Part shown: positions 10,401 to 21,275 of the stretch, one piece after another
Layout: each line of letters starts with the position of its first letter
How positions within the stretch are numbered: position 1 is the first letter of the stretch
Assembly: GCF_029873635.1 (NCBI RefSeq)
Contig: NC_080420.1
Span: forward strand, 28,697,032-28,761,031
From: Malania oleifera
Lineage: Eukaryota > Streptophyta > Magnoliopsida > Santalales > Ximeniaceae
Direction of reading: 5' to 3'
Length of the DNA: 64,000 nucleotides
Program-made: the position numbers and the translations under genes
The notes under the pieces: generated by a model
What the model saw: the letters and a program-made list of their open reading frames with translations, nothing else
The model's database searches: none
What the model was told of the DNA's origin: nothing

Positions 10401-13400
10401 CTAATGCATAATTATTTAATTTTTTAATTATTATTTTTATTTTATAATAGTGATTATTATTAGTTTATATAGTTTAAAACAATCTCCCAGAGCATGGCTT
10501 GGTCATTTCAGTGTTGCACTAGTTGAGTTTTTTCTTCGAAGATGTGCTATGGACATGGTTTTAAATCGCAGTTGCGGGTAGCGTAACGTAATGGTAACAG
10601 GTGTAATGGGACGCGGGAGTAGCGGATGTTACATAACGGGAAGCGGGTGTAACGACCGTGAATTTTTTTGAAGCACGCACAACCTTGTGCATGTTAGCGT
10701 ACTTGCATGTTTTAAGCTTTTAGCCCATCTTAGAAAGAGTTTTAGTGTATTTTGGATCATTTAGTTCGAGTAACTAAGTTCTTTGGTAAGGGCAACAAGT
10801 TTACATTTGTTTTAAACCACCATTGATAGAAAAATTACGTGTGTGTGTGTGCATTTATACTTCTCATTGTTCTTATCTATGATAAATTCTTATGTGTGCT
10901 ATATTAATTAATAGAAATACATTATACACTCCATTAATCTATTAGACACATAACACATACAAACAATACAAATATAAAATAGCTAGAAAAGAAAGATGGT
11001 TGAAGTTGAAAAATATAGAACATAAATATCACATTACATTATAATCAAAATAAAATATTTTCCTAACTACTATTTTCAAATTGTTAATTAATGCATCTAT
11101 TGTGAGTATTTAAAGAAATAGTAAATTTTGTATCATTGTCATCCTTATTATAATCTTTTCCCCCTCTCGTCACATGGTATATTGAGAATGATTTATGAAA
11201 GAGAAGGAAAAAGTGAGAAAGAAAAAGTAAAAAATAAAATAATTTTTTTGGTGTAACAGTCCTGTAGTGGTTACGTAACGGCCATAGTGGCCTTTAGGTA
11301 ATGATCAGGGTTCGTAACAGCCTCTACGACTGTGATTTTTCTTCACACCGATTTCGCGGTGTGTAACAGTATCGACAACCCAAAAAACCGTTACGTAACG
11401 ACGTTACATAAGGGTCGCAGCCTTTATTTAAAACCATGGCTATGGATCATTTCGTGTTTTATTGTCATACTGCATCGGGTAGGATCCTTCTTGTTGTTTA
11501 TGTGGATGATATTGTTATTACAGATGATGATAATGGTATTCAGAGTCTCAAACTTTTTCTACAAACTAAGTTTCAGACCAAAGATTTGGGACCGTTGAAA
11601 TACTTCTTGGGTATAGAAGTATCTAGATCTCATATCGAAATTGTTGTGTCGCATGGGAAGTATTTTCTTGATCTGTTGGATAAAACTGGCTTGTTGGGAT
11701 TTAAACTGGTTGATACACCCTAACAACAAGTTAATGTCGGATATGGGTGATTTGCTACCTAATCCTGGACAATACTGGAGATTTGTTGGAAAGTTGTATT
11801 ATCTCATAGTTACTGGCGTAGATATATCTTTTGCAACAAGGGTTATGGGTCAATTTCTAGATTCTACGGGGACAAGTCATTGAGACACAATAATTCGCAT
11901 CTTGAAATATCTCAAAGGTGCGCCTAGAAGAGGTCTTTTATATCGTGATTAGGGTCACACTTATATCCATGGATATATAGATGCAAATTGGGTTGGATTG
12001 CCTTCCAATCGTAGATCCACTACCAGGTACTGTATCTTGGTTGGTGGTAATTTGATTTCTTGGAAGAGTAAGAAACAAACTGTGGTGGCAAGGTCAAGTG
12101 ATGAATCAGAATATAGAACTATGACTCACATTGCTTGTGAACTTGTCTGGTTGAAGAACATGTTGGAAGAATTGGGTTTTTCGCATTCTTAGCCTATCAA
12201 GTTGATGTGTGATAAGCTGCTCTTTATATTGCCTCCAACCCAGCCTTTCATGAGTAGACGAAGCACATTGAAGTTGATTGCCACTTTGCTTGGGAGAAAC
12301 TTGAGCAGAAGCTCATTACAACTGCTTATGGGAAGTCGGACATGCAACTTGCTGACTGTACCAAAATGTTTGGGGGTGCTTGTGTTAAATTCATTTGTAA
12401 CAAGTTAGGAGCATATGACATTTATGCTGTAGCTTGAGGGGAAGTGTTAGAGGTTGTATATGTCTTTTAGTATTATTATTATTGAGTGTGTTAGTGTGTT
12501 AATTAGTGAGAGTTAGTAAGGGTATTATTCTCATTAGAATGCATTTAGTTTGTATTATAAATAGAGGAAGAGACCTATCTTCAAGTTAGGTCATTCATTT
12601 TAATCAAATCTTGACAATATTAAATAATTAATTATGTTATAATGTTGTAATATATGAGATTTTTGTTTACATTTAATAAATTGCATATTAAAATATAATA
12701 CTTAGAAAATATAAGAAAAAATGTAATAATAATAATATAATTAAACAAAATAACAAAAAATATACTGAAATATAATATGCAAAGTACAATCAAATACATA
12801 ATTATAAAATGATTTTATTGTAAAAAAAATATTTATTATATAACATCATATAATAATTATATATGTATAATATTATTCTATATTAAATTAATTAAATAGT
12901 TTTTTATACTATAATGACATAATTGATAAACTATACTCATTTTTGATTCATATGTTTATGTATACCAAACACTATAATACAACTTCGATTTTGATACTAT
13001 GTTGAACTAAACATGAGAGAAGAATTTGACATTCCGTTTCTGATTCCAATGCATTCCAATCCCGATTCCAATTTTAATTGTGAACCAAACGCTACTATAG
13101 TTTTGTTAAGGTAGAGGACTATAAATCCATTAGCCTAGTCTCCAGTGTTCATAAGATTATCACCAAAGTTCTAGCTAATAGGCTGAGTCTGGTGCTTGAT
13201 AAGACCATTTCAACAGCTCAAAGTGCTTTCGTGGGTGGGGTAGACAGATAGTGGACGCCATTCTGGTGGTGGAGTATATTTGAAGGAAAAAGAAGAGGGA
13301 TTTCATATTTAATTGGACTTTGAGAAGGCTTGTGATAGAGTTAGTTGCAGTTTGGACAATATTTTTGCGAGAAAGGGCTTTGGTGAGCAGCGACACTGGT

Positions 13401-15880
13401 GGTTAAGGGGTTGTTTATCCAATGTATGGTTCTCCATTGTTGTGAATGGGGAACCTAAGTCTTGGTTTAGGACTTTTAGAAGCATGTGACAAGGAGACCC
13501 ACTCTCATCATTTGTGTTTGTCCTAGCAGCTGATATGTTGATTAAAATGCTGGATGTGGATCAAGGGTTGGTAAAAGGTTTGAAAGTGGGGAGAGAGAAT
13601 GGTGGTTTCTCATCTTCAATTTGTGGATGATACTATCTTCTTTCTAGAGGATCATAGGCCCTCTTTCATATGTATTTTGGGTATCCTCCATTTTTTTAAG
13701 AGGGTGTTAGGGCTGAAAATAAATTTGGGGGAAAAATGGTCTAGCCAATATTAGTGTGCCTCTTGAGTGTGTTAGGGAGCAGACTTTAGAAGTGCGTTGT
13801 GTTCTTTTAGAGTGACCTTTGACTTATTTTGGAGTCCTTTTTTTGGGGGGGGGGGGGGGGGGGGGTAATATAACCATGGTTTTTTTGGAGCTAGTGGTGG
13901 AAAGAGTGACCAAGAGGCTGGATGGTTGGAAGGGGGCACTTTTTTCCTTTGGGGATGGAAGTACCCTTATCCAAGCTTGTTTATCTAGCATTCCTTTGTA
14001 TTATTTGTCAATTTTCAAAATTCGAATGGGGATTGCCAATAAGATTGATAAAATAATGAGAGATTTCTTATCGTCAGGAGAATTGGATTTTCAGGATTAT
14101 TTAGTTAGGTGGGAGGAGGTTTGCAGGTCAAAAAAGGAGGGAGGGCTGGGTCTTGGAAATTTGGTGTCTAAAAACATCACTCTCCTAGCTAAATTGTTAT
14201 GGCATTTTCCCTTAGAAGATCTTTCCCTTTGGCATAAAGTGATTAAAAGTAAGCATGGGTTGGGTGTGAATGGGTGGGATACCACTATTACTTTGCGATG
14301 TTCTTCAGAGAGTCCATGGAAACCTATTTCTTAGATTTATCCGTTATTCAGTCCTCACGTTAATTTTATTGTGGGGAGGGGTTCTCGATTTGTTTTTTGG
14401 AAAGATCTATAGTTGAGGAATGATGTTCTATCCACATCTTTTCCTCGCCTCTTCAATTGAGCTCAGGCCAAGATAGTATAATCTCTTTTTTTTGTGGTTG
14501 ATTCTAGTAGCCCTTTGGTTTCTTGAAACTTTCATTTTAGAATAACTCATAATGATGGAGAGATGATGGAACTTCCCTCCTTGTTTTCACTATTGAATTA
14601 TAGTCATCTTTCTTTAGATAAGGATATTTGGTCTTGGGCTTTGTATCTTTCGGTGGTTTATTCTTGTAATTTTTTTATTTTTATTTTTTGAGATTTTTAC
14701 CTATTCCAACACTTGTTTTCCTCTTTTTTTACATATTTGGAAGGCTAAAGCTCCCCTAAATATTAAGGCTTTCATTTTGCTAACTATGCTTAATAGAATG
14801 GAAAACTAATAATCTATTGCAAATTAGGAGACCTTTGAAGGCCTTATCTCCAAATGTTTGTGTGCTTTGTTATTTGAATTTTGAATCTGCTCCTTTCATT
14901 GTGATTTTTCTTGGAGCATCTAGAATAATTTATTTGGAGTGTAGGGAGAAGCTTGGGTTTCTCCAGCAACAATGGATGGAACGTTGGCTATCTCATTTGA
15001 GGGCTTCAAAAGGGAAAAAGATAGGACCACTTTGTGGTAATGTGGAATTTTTGCAGTGTTGTGGGGTTTATGTATGGTGCAAAATGCACAAATTTTTTTC
15101 AGGGATAAAATTGAGCAGACAGCTGGTTTGGGAGAAGATTCTTTATTTGGATTCTTTATTGTGCGTTGGCTCTGGTTGCTTTAAGGGCGCGAGCTTTTCG
15201 GAAATTCAGCAAGATTGGAGAAATTTTTTGCTTTGATATTTCTTTTTTCTTTTTTTTTTTGTGTTTTTAGTTTCTTTCTTTTTTTTTTTATGAATTTTTC
15301 CATAATTTTTTAGGAGATGTCTTATTCTCCTTTTTGTAAATTCTTCTCTTACTAATGAAATCTCATTTTTTGCTATTAAAAAAAAAAAAAAAAAAACTTG
15401 AGGTGCTAAAAGCAAAAGCACAAACTTCTGTGTTAAAAAATTAAGTTTGGAGGTTGAAAAATTTTATCTAAATGAGCAAATTTGCCACCTTCATGGATTA
15501 GTGGAGGAAAAAATGGAGTGGAGAAGAAGCTTTGTGAATTTAGAGCACCGATCGTTGAGATGAGACTTCAAATATTGAGGTTGCAAAGGTTTTTTGTAAA
15601 CCCTGTGAGGGTGAATTTCATGAGTTTGTCTCTTTTATGAACCTGTGATTTGTGATGCCATTGTGACATTTTTTTTTTCATCTCATTACTTTTGTTGCTT
15701 ATTTCGATGTGTTGCAGGGCTTCATTTGTTGAAATACAATTTGATTTTTTTTTTTTTCGTCATTTGGAAAGGATGTCAGATGGTGTTTGTTTAGCTGTTT
15801 AAAATTTATACTCTCGCTGTCTATGAAATATCTTTTATTACAAGGTGCATGTAATTCAGCCACTTAAACATGCATTGGTG

Positions 15881-15912
<32 letters not shown>

Positions 15913-18900
15913 ACTCTAAATAAAAAATGTTTTTTATTTGTTTTGATGGTTACATCTGGCTTGTAGTCTAGACTACCTGTATATCTTCTAATAGGGACCA
16001 AGCTAGTTGTAGTTCATTTGGAATTTATCGTTTCACCCCAACTTTTGCCTAGGCCACTTGTTAGGGTTTTCAACCTAGCAGGCAATTTTATTTATTTCTT
16101 TTTAATACCCTAACTTTTGCTTGCACACTGCCCTTGGTGGGGATTTCAACCTAGCAGACAAATTTTCTTTTTCTTTTTCTTTTTTTTTTTAATGCCCTGT
16201 CATTTGTGTTAGCTGTCTTGGTAGAGTTCCCAACCTAGCAGACAAAAATTATTTTATATACCCTAATTCTTTCCTATTCTGTCCTTGTTAGGGTGTTCAA
16301 CCTAGTGCGTAAAATTTGTTTCCTTTTTATGCCCTCACTGTTGCCTAGGTGTAGCCGTGTAGGGTTTTCAATCCAATGGGGCCTTTTTTTTTTTCAATGA
16401 TGGGTCACAGATAAAACTTTTTAATGAACTTGTGATATACACAAGGATATATTCACTAACCCTCTAAATTTGAATGTTTATGGGACCATTATTGAGTGAA
16501 TACCTAATCACATAGGGTTGCTCCCTCTTTGTCTTGGATTTACCCTGCATTCATCTGGTAATGAGAACATTGTGTTTAACAGTTAACACTAGATCTCTCA
16601 GACTCCCACTAAAAAGGGCATGTATTTTATTTTCTTGTTAAATGCTCCTGCAACTCGTGCTTGATAAATTTCTAGCATTTGTTGAGTTGCCAATCTTTTC
16701 TCATCCAAAGCTTTGAGTTTCTGCCAATCGTGTTTTACCATTTTCATCTGGACTGGTTAAATACAATGTGATTTTCAAAATGGTATTTGAACTTAGAAAG
16801 GCAATACAAATTATATGGTGTGCAACAAGTTGCGGCTTGACTGTTGTATGGTATGCCCTTATAGCTTCAGGAATCTTTCATGCTAGATTGCTAGTCTCTT
16901 TTATTCTTTGCAACTACCTTTTTAAGGATCTTAATAAGGACCTTGTAAAATGCCTATGCTTGTCCATTGGCAAAAGGGTCACAACTTACTGAACGCCCAA
17001 ATTGGATTTCTACTTTGCACTTACTTTAGTGATTGGTTGATTTTTGAAGCAGTAAGTATTATCCATGACACTTCTTGCTGGAATCCCACTGTGGTAAATT
17101 ATATTGTTTTTAATAAAATTGCCCCCAATTCACCTTTCCCTCTCTTAGTGTTGTTGCTTTGGGCCATTTGAAAAATAATCAGTTGCTGCTAAAATGAGTT
17201 GGTCAGATCTGAAGATGGAGGTTTAAGAGGACCCATGACATCCATGCCCCACATTTCAAAACGTCAGGAAATGATGGAAGGGGTAAAGGGCCAAAGGAGG
17301 TTGTTGAATAAGGTTTCCATGCAACTGGCATGCTTTACAAATCATTACAAGTTTTCTTGCATCTTGGAACATAGCTGGTCAATCATACCCGTCTTTTTCT
17401 GCGAACTTTATTGCACCACGACCAGATCATGAAGTGTGGATCTGAGCATCACAAATTGGATGCACTAACTTGCAAAACACCGTGTGGGAATGGCTTACAA
17501 ATCAAATTGGAGCATTATGGAGGAAATTAAAGCAAAAAATAGCTCCAAATGAAATCTCATGTCCTGGCATGTGGTGTCGGAGCTGGCATCTTGTGAACAA
17601 GCACATTAAGGCATCTGACCCACTTATCAATGATGAGTTTATGGAGTAATCTGATCTGCAGTGTCTGTGGATGATTTTGGTGTTGATTTTGCAAACGGGA
17701 CATGGGAAGTGGTTGGATGTCAGTAGCTGTAGCATCTGTTGAAGTTAACAGGTTTCCAGCAATCCTAACTTTCTTCTTGTCTTATGTGCGACTAATAGCT
17801 ATGTATGGTTTAGGTCTCAAGTCTTTGCTCTGATAGCATGTTGAAATATTGGAATAGTAGGAGAACCCATAGATTGAGCAAGTCTGCTTTTCTATATATA
17901 ATAAACTCTTGGTACAGTAGGTGTTGTTCATATCCTTACTAACATGCTAACCTGTAAAATGTATGAGAGAAGGATAGAGGTGCGACTGGCTTAAAGTTTG
18001 TGAGTGATATGGTTAATTGGGTGATGATGTGATGGAAATAAATGTTAACTTCATGATTATTCTCAATCGACTGGGTCTCATATTAAATGCACTATGCAAA
18101 AAGACTTTTTTTCGGACTGCCAAGAAGGTGTAAAGGGCATTAGAAGAAGCTCTTTTTGTTTGAGCAATGAGAGTCAGGACATATGTTTTTCTGATGCAAG
18201 TAATGTTCTGTAGCTAACTTTTTTTTGTTTATTTTTTAAAATGACATTGTGGAAGGTAATGTCTGTCACATGATTCAGCTAAAGTATTGTCTTTTCCATA
18301 TTATCCCATCCTTGTCGTATACAATGTACGAGTTTAACATCCTAATGCTCAATATCCTTTGGTTATTTATGTTGAAATTCTCAAGTTAAACATGGGATTT
18401 TAAATCACTTTTTTGTTTGTGCTTCTCAGCATTATGCTATGGCTGGTCTTAGTACATGCTTAGTGATACATTCCCAAGACCCTACCGCTGAATATCTTCT
18501 AAATTGTAAGATCGGAACTACTCCTGTCACATGTGGCAAGAACCTCTCAGCTGTTAGGTTGGAAACCACTAAAGTGTGTTTTTACTTCCTTTTCCATTTC
18601 GTCTGTCATCTTGAAGTTACTCCTTAAGGGGCTCATGACTCAATCAAATATGCTTCATAACTGTAGATGATTCTTGAACCTCTCTATCGGATGAAGCAAG
18701 CAGATGCCCGTCTTAATATGACCCAAGGAATTCTTGAAGGGGTGGGTATGTAAGAATCTCTTAACTATTGGTGCAATGTCATTGAAAATTATACAGCTTG
18801 TATTTATTGTGTTATCCATGAAAGACCTATTATGCAGAGTCTTTTCATAATGTTGTAGGTGGTGGGAGAAGAGCTTGGGGTCCTTCCTGGGATGGATCCT

Positions 18901-19057
18901 ATATTTTCAGTATATATGCTCGAGAAGCTTGTAGGACTCTTTGGGATTGTGGGTAAAAGAAATCATCAAAAAGATAAATTTGACATAATAGTATATGATG
19001 GTATTAGCTCTGAGGAAACTTTACGGATAATAGGTGCCCCCAGTAGAGCAAGGTTGA

Positions 19058-19101
<44 letters not shown>

Positions 19102-20476
19102 AAACACATGGTGATATGATATGCATCCCATGATTTCAGACTTTACTTGAAATATTGGCGGAGTGTGGCCGAGAAGACGGATATTGGGAGGTTGGCTGGT
19201 CCTTCACTTTTGAGACTTGTCAGAGAAGCCCTGAATTTAAGCAGTGGTGGGTCCCATATCAATGGGAAAATGAGTGCAGAAATATGGGACACTGTGGAAC
19301 GAGCTCTGGAGGTAACACTGATACCCTTTTTTTTTTTTTTTTCCCCGGTTCTCTTGGTGTCAATGTAACTCAAATGAGATTCTACATGTTCTATGCAGAG
19401 AGGATCTTCTGCATTTTTAGTACCACAGAAGTTTGGCTGCTACCTTGTGATGGACGCCAACAATCCAGCCTCTGTGAGTTCTGCTTTACGCCATTGGGGT
19501 TGTGCCATCCAAGCTGGTGCACATGTTTCTGGTGCATTTTGTGTCACTCCTTCACATTCTTCGGTAGAATTGGCTAGAATAGTTGAGGACCTTTCACCAT
19601 TGCCGTTTGCTTTGCTTCCATATCTCTCATCGAGTTATCCCCTGGATTGGAATTCAATAGTTACAAATGTTCTCAGCAAAGATGCAAGAGACCTTCTTTC
19701 TGTACCAGGAAGTCAAAGCAGCAGTCATATGCCATACATTCAGTTTGATCGGGTCAAAAAATCTGTAACTCTTCTCTTGCCGGGTTTTGACAAGTCAGAT
19801 ATAAAGCTATATCAAGTATGTTTGTGTCATTGCTTTTTTGACACTTCGTATCACTTCATCATGGTCAAATTGGTCTCATTGCTATTTATCAGATATCATG
19901 TCGTCATAAGGTGCATGAGCTTTTTCTTCTTAGAACAAGTTTAGAGCAGCAAGGGCCAGCTCTTAGTTGTCTTTTCGATTTTCTAATAGATCGCAATTCA
20001 TTAAAGGGGGGAACATGAAATAAAAATAAAGACAATGTAGTTTATGATTCATTTCAGCTTAAGTGGAACATCAAGGGGCATAACGTTGTGTACATATGGC
20101 AAAAAAGATTACTGAGAGATCCTTGAGGAATTGGATTGATTTAAGTGTCAAATAGATACAATTGGGTTTGGAAGATCTGTCAGAGTGCATTATTGGCATG
20201 TCTTAGTGACAAATTTGAAAATCTGCAGTGTGTTACTGAGCTTTTCTTTCAGCTTCTTTTGCCTTTTTTTTTTTTTTTTTTTGAGTTGCTGATTTTTGGC
20301 CACATTGTGATGATGAAGATTCTTCAATTATCTGTCAAATGCAGTATAGAGGTGGATCCGAATTGCTGGTGGAAGCAGGGGACCAAAGACGCGTTATTCG
20401 TCTACCTCTTGAAGTTCAAGGAAAGGTGGGAGGTGCTAAGTTTATAGATAGAAGTCTTGTTATCACAATGCGATAG
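7410..20476 (+). CDS. GET3D: GET3D: chloroplast ArsA/Get3-like ATPase with C-terminal alpha-crystallin-like domain
   Basis: The exons are 7410-7637, 18430-18573, 18667-18741, 18859-19052, 19140-19311, 19399-19815 and 20345-20476. All have GT-AG borders and join in frame to 453 codons, close to the length I recall for Arabidopsis At1g26090. I chose ATG 7410 because it opens a Ser/Pro-rich, transit-peptide-like N-terminus (about residues 1-45); an in-frame ATG at 7356 would add 18 hydrophobic residues. The P-loop GKGGSGKTT is at residues 61-69. Exon 2 has IHSQDP, corresponding to the Asp-containing switch I of Get3 ATPases. Exon 4 has [11 protein letters not shown] at the switch II position. 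Exon 6 end and exon 7 (about residues 385-453) form a beta-rich alpha-crystallin-like tail with LLLPGF and [13 protein letters not shown]. Known of the family: Get3d proteins occur in photosynthetic lineages and pair the ATPase with this small-heat-shock-like domain; the client is unsettled. Intron 1 is 10.8 kb of transposons; the other introns are 85-530 bp. Confidence 0.92.
8039..9190 (-). pseudogene. Decayed Copia pol (integrase to reverse transcriptase), antisense in GET3D intron 1
   Basis: In minus-strand sense, 9185-8960 reads with stops as a Copia integrase end: AEKKTYSR at the GVAERKNR position, then a fragment like MNVPKYLW and NLFSLTP near the KNLFPLPP-like site. Further on, 8270-8050 reads [20 protein letters not shown], matching the reverse transcriptase start KARLVAKGYTQVYGLDYxDTF. 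After frameshifts come [11 protein letters not shown] and ESGFVLF, at the AFLHGDLxEEVYMEQPPGF and GESGLVCxL positions. The catalytic YVDD region and RNase H are absent. The order integrase then reverse transcriptase is that of Copia, not Gypsy. It is far decayed, with several stops and shifts, and is certainly not functional. The left end may extend to about 9700 as integrase and gag remnants, but I cannot support that. Confidence 0.6.
10554..11438. mobile_element. hAT-type MITE with 8-bp target-site duplication
   Basis: The 885-bp element begins CATGGTTTTAAAT and ends with the exact reverse complement of those 13 bases; the inverted similarity continues inward with CGCAG/CTGCG and GTAACGT words. 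It is flanked by GCTATGGA at 10546-10553 and again at 11439-11446, a perfect 8-bp duplication as expected for hAT transposition. The ends are rich in GTAACG repeats; the middle (about 10680-11230) is AT-rich. There is no transposase frame, so it is non-autonomous. The insertion splits the reverse transcriptase of a Copia copy, and the related copy at about 31340 has an uninterrupted site. Confidence 0.88.
12445..12616 (+). repeat. Short 3' LTR of the intronic Copia
   Basis: It starts TGTTAGAGGTTG directly after the purine tract and ends CTTGACA. It contains TATAAATAGAGG (about 12555-12567), a good TATA box, and a GTTAGGTCATTCATTT phrase that recurs in the antisense copy at 30169-30333. The length of 172 bp fits small-LTR Copia lineages such as Ale. 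Confidence 0.75.
13090..15398 (+). pseudogene. 5'-truncated LINE (non-LTR retrotransposon) with poly(A)
   Basis: The frame is broken but the domain order is clear. Reverse transcriptase starts with [20 protein letters not shown] (about 13115-13175) and AQSAFVGG, followed by the catalytic box FVDDT near 13618-13632. Then come the LINE connection region with [29 protein letters not shown] and [19 protein letters not shown] (about 13925-14160), and [10 protein letters not shown] zinc-binding zf-RVT-like end follows with [13 protein letters not shown] and CVLC (about 14740-14870). The sequence ends in an A-run at 15379-15398. The endonuclease is missing, as expected for 5' truncation. A 21-base G-run at 13845-13865 lies in the middle of the reading frame. 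Confidence 0.82.
13845..13865 (+). repeat. G homopolymer, 21 bp
   Basis: An uninterrupted run of 21 G inside the LINE remnant. It is real in the sequence given, but its exact length may reflect sequencing or assembly. Confidence 0.8.
15883..15912 (+). repeat. C homopolymer, 30 bp
   Basis: An uninterrupted run of 30 C in GET3D intron 1. It is the longest homopolymer in the window. The length is likely unstable or imprecise. Confidence 0.8.
16025..16390 (+). repeat. Degenerate tandem repeat, about five copies
   Basis: A unit of roughly 60-90 bp recurs. Each copy carries a GTTAGGGTTTTCAACCTAGC-like phrase, then GACAAATT, a T-rich stretch, and ATGCCCTAACTTTTGC. The core phrase is seen near 16060, 16140, 16215, 16290 and 16360. 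The T-rich spacers differ in length. No coding potential is seen. Confidence 0.65.
16391..18429. other. Unassigned remainder of GET3D intron 1, with a primer-site-like word
   Basis: No frame here resembles a known protein. At 17827-17840 the sequence GCTCTGATAGCATG resembles, one mismatch apart, the antisense of an initiator-Met primer site. The LTR of a minus-strand retroelement may therefore begin near 17840 and its body lie to the left (about 16590-17826). I could not confirm any gag or pol motif in that body, so it stays unassigned. Confidence 0.3.
19058..19101 (+). repeat. (CT)n(CA)n microsatellite in GET3D intron 4
   Basis: A run of CT repeats followed by CA repeats lies between exons 4 and 5 of GET3D. 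The frame running through it is intron read-through. Confidence 0.85.
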
Positions 20477-21275
20477 TGTACTTCATTGCAGCTGCAGTCT
20501 TGTGTGGCTTGTGTGTAAAGAGGTATGAGAGAGAGAGCATCACATATTGTGTTGAGCTGTAATGCACCATGTTAACAATTTGTATTCCAGTAGGCCATGC
20601 TATGCACAATGCTAATGGCTCGCTCCCTACATGTTGCCATAAGGTATGCTACACATTTTGCTAGCCTTTTTTGGTGTCCTCGCTTAAGCATTTATGCTTG
20701 CATTGCTCATGTATGGGGTTGGTTTGTGCAATACCAGCATTTATTCTTGGAATCTTGAAACATGCATACAAGGCTGATACTGAAACATTTTATAAATCAT
20801 CCGACCTGACCAGAGCAAGCTGGTTTGTGGTTACTATCGGCACGTGCTTTTTACCCCATCCCTATGACATTCTTTTACCTGAGTTCCCAAGCTCAAAAGG
20901 GCGTGCATGTAATGGAAATGGAACACAAGTTCAAAGGGGTTTAAATTGATTTCCAATATTTTCATACAAATGCATGGAATAGTTAGAGAAGTTGCTAAGC
21001 GTTTCTGTGAAGATGTAGGACTTCTATCAAGCAGGTGCCACGTACTCTTGTTTAAAGTGAAAAATTGTTACCCAATATAAATAATTTCCAAGGATATATT
21101 ATGTCACAATGGTTGCGAAGTATAATCTGTTTAATTGCCTCTTTCCCCTTGAGCGGCAGAATTGATGGTACAGTAACCGGTATAAAATATGTTGGCCTCA
21201 AAATAACAAACAAGATAAATATACAACAGAAAATGAAAGGAAGAAGGTATTTGAAAAAGGTGGAGGGGGGGCCGC
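20477..21275. other. Tail-to-tail spacer between GET3D and CHUP1
   Basis: This holds about 800 bp between two convergent stop codons and should contain both 3' UTRs and polyadenylation signals. Nothing coding is recognisable. The frames at 20671-20949 and 21065-21275 show no family features. Confidence 0.7.

Larger units (their letters stand above)
10485..12616 (+). mobile_element. 5'-truncated Copia retrotransposon (Ale-like), with MITE insertion
   Basis: The element starts inside reverse transcriptase at [10 protein letters not shown] (about 10487) and is interrupted by a MITE at 10554-11438. It continues from about 11439 with HFVFYCHT, then the catalytic box YVDDIVIT (about 11499-11522), the connection region, and RNase H with DANWVG and [16 protein letters not shown] (about 11985-12110). 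After a stop come [14 protein letters not shown]-like and DMQLAD phrases (to about 12360). A purine-rich tract at 12432-12444 precedes a 172-bp 3' LTR. Stops and frameshifts break the frame at about 11721, 11883, 11952 and 12192. The same family lies antisense at 30169-31792. Confidence 0.8.
10200..13088. mobile_element. Possible DNA transposon/MITE termini flanking the intronic Copia
   Basis: The left end near 10204 reads CATTTGGTTTGCCAAATGAA and is followed by GGATAGGAATTG-like words. The reverse complement of the right end near 13088 reads CGTTTGGTTCACAATTAAAA, then GGAATCGGGATTGGAATG. The two are similar enough to be decayed terminal inverted repeats with the 'GTTTGGTT' start common in plant MITEs. 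The Copia half 10485-12616 lies between them with AT-rich DNA on both sides (10360-10480 and 12617-12960). I see no clear target duplication, so this is tentative. Confidence 0.3.
7638..18429 (+). other. Giant intron 1 of GET3D, a transposon nest
   Basis: The donor GTCCTC follows CAG at 7637 and the acceptor is TTCTCAG before 18430; both junctions are phase 0, between AAQ and HYAMAG. Inside are an antisense Copia remnant (about 8039-9190), a possible DNA element (10200-13088) around a sense Copia half (10485-12616) with an inner MITE, a LINE tail (13090-15398) and a tandem repeat (16025-16390). The stretches 7638-8038, 9191-10199 and 15399-16024 hold nothing else I recognise. Confidence 0.85.

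Noticed and set aside
16590-17840. Complete minus-strand retroelement
   Set aside because: Only a mismatched primer-site-like word was found. No gag or pol motif could be confirmed in any frame.
19155-19577. 140-residue frame across GET3D exons 5-6
   Set aside because: It is an out-of-frame reading through exon 5, intron and exon 6. The correct frame is the ATPase frame with GT-AG splicing.
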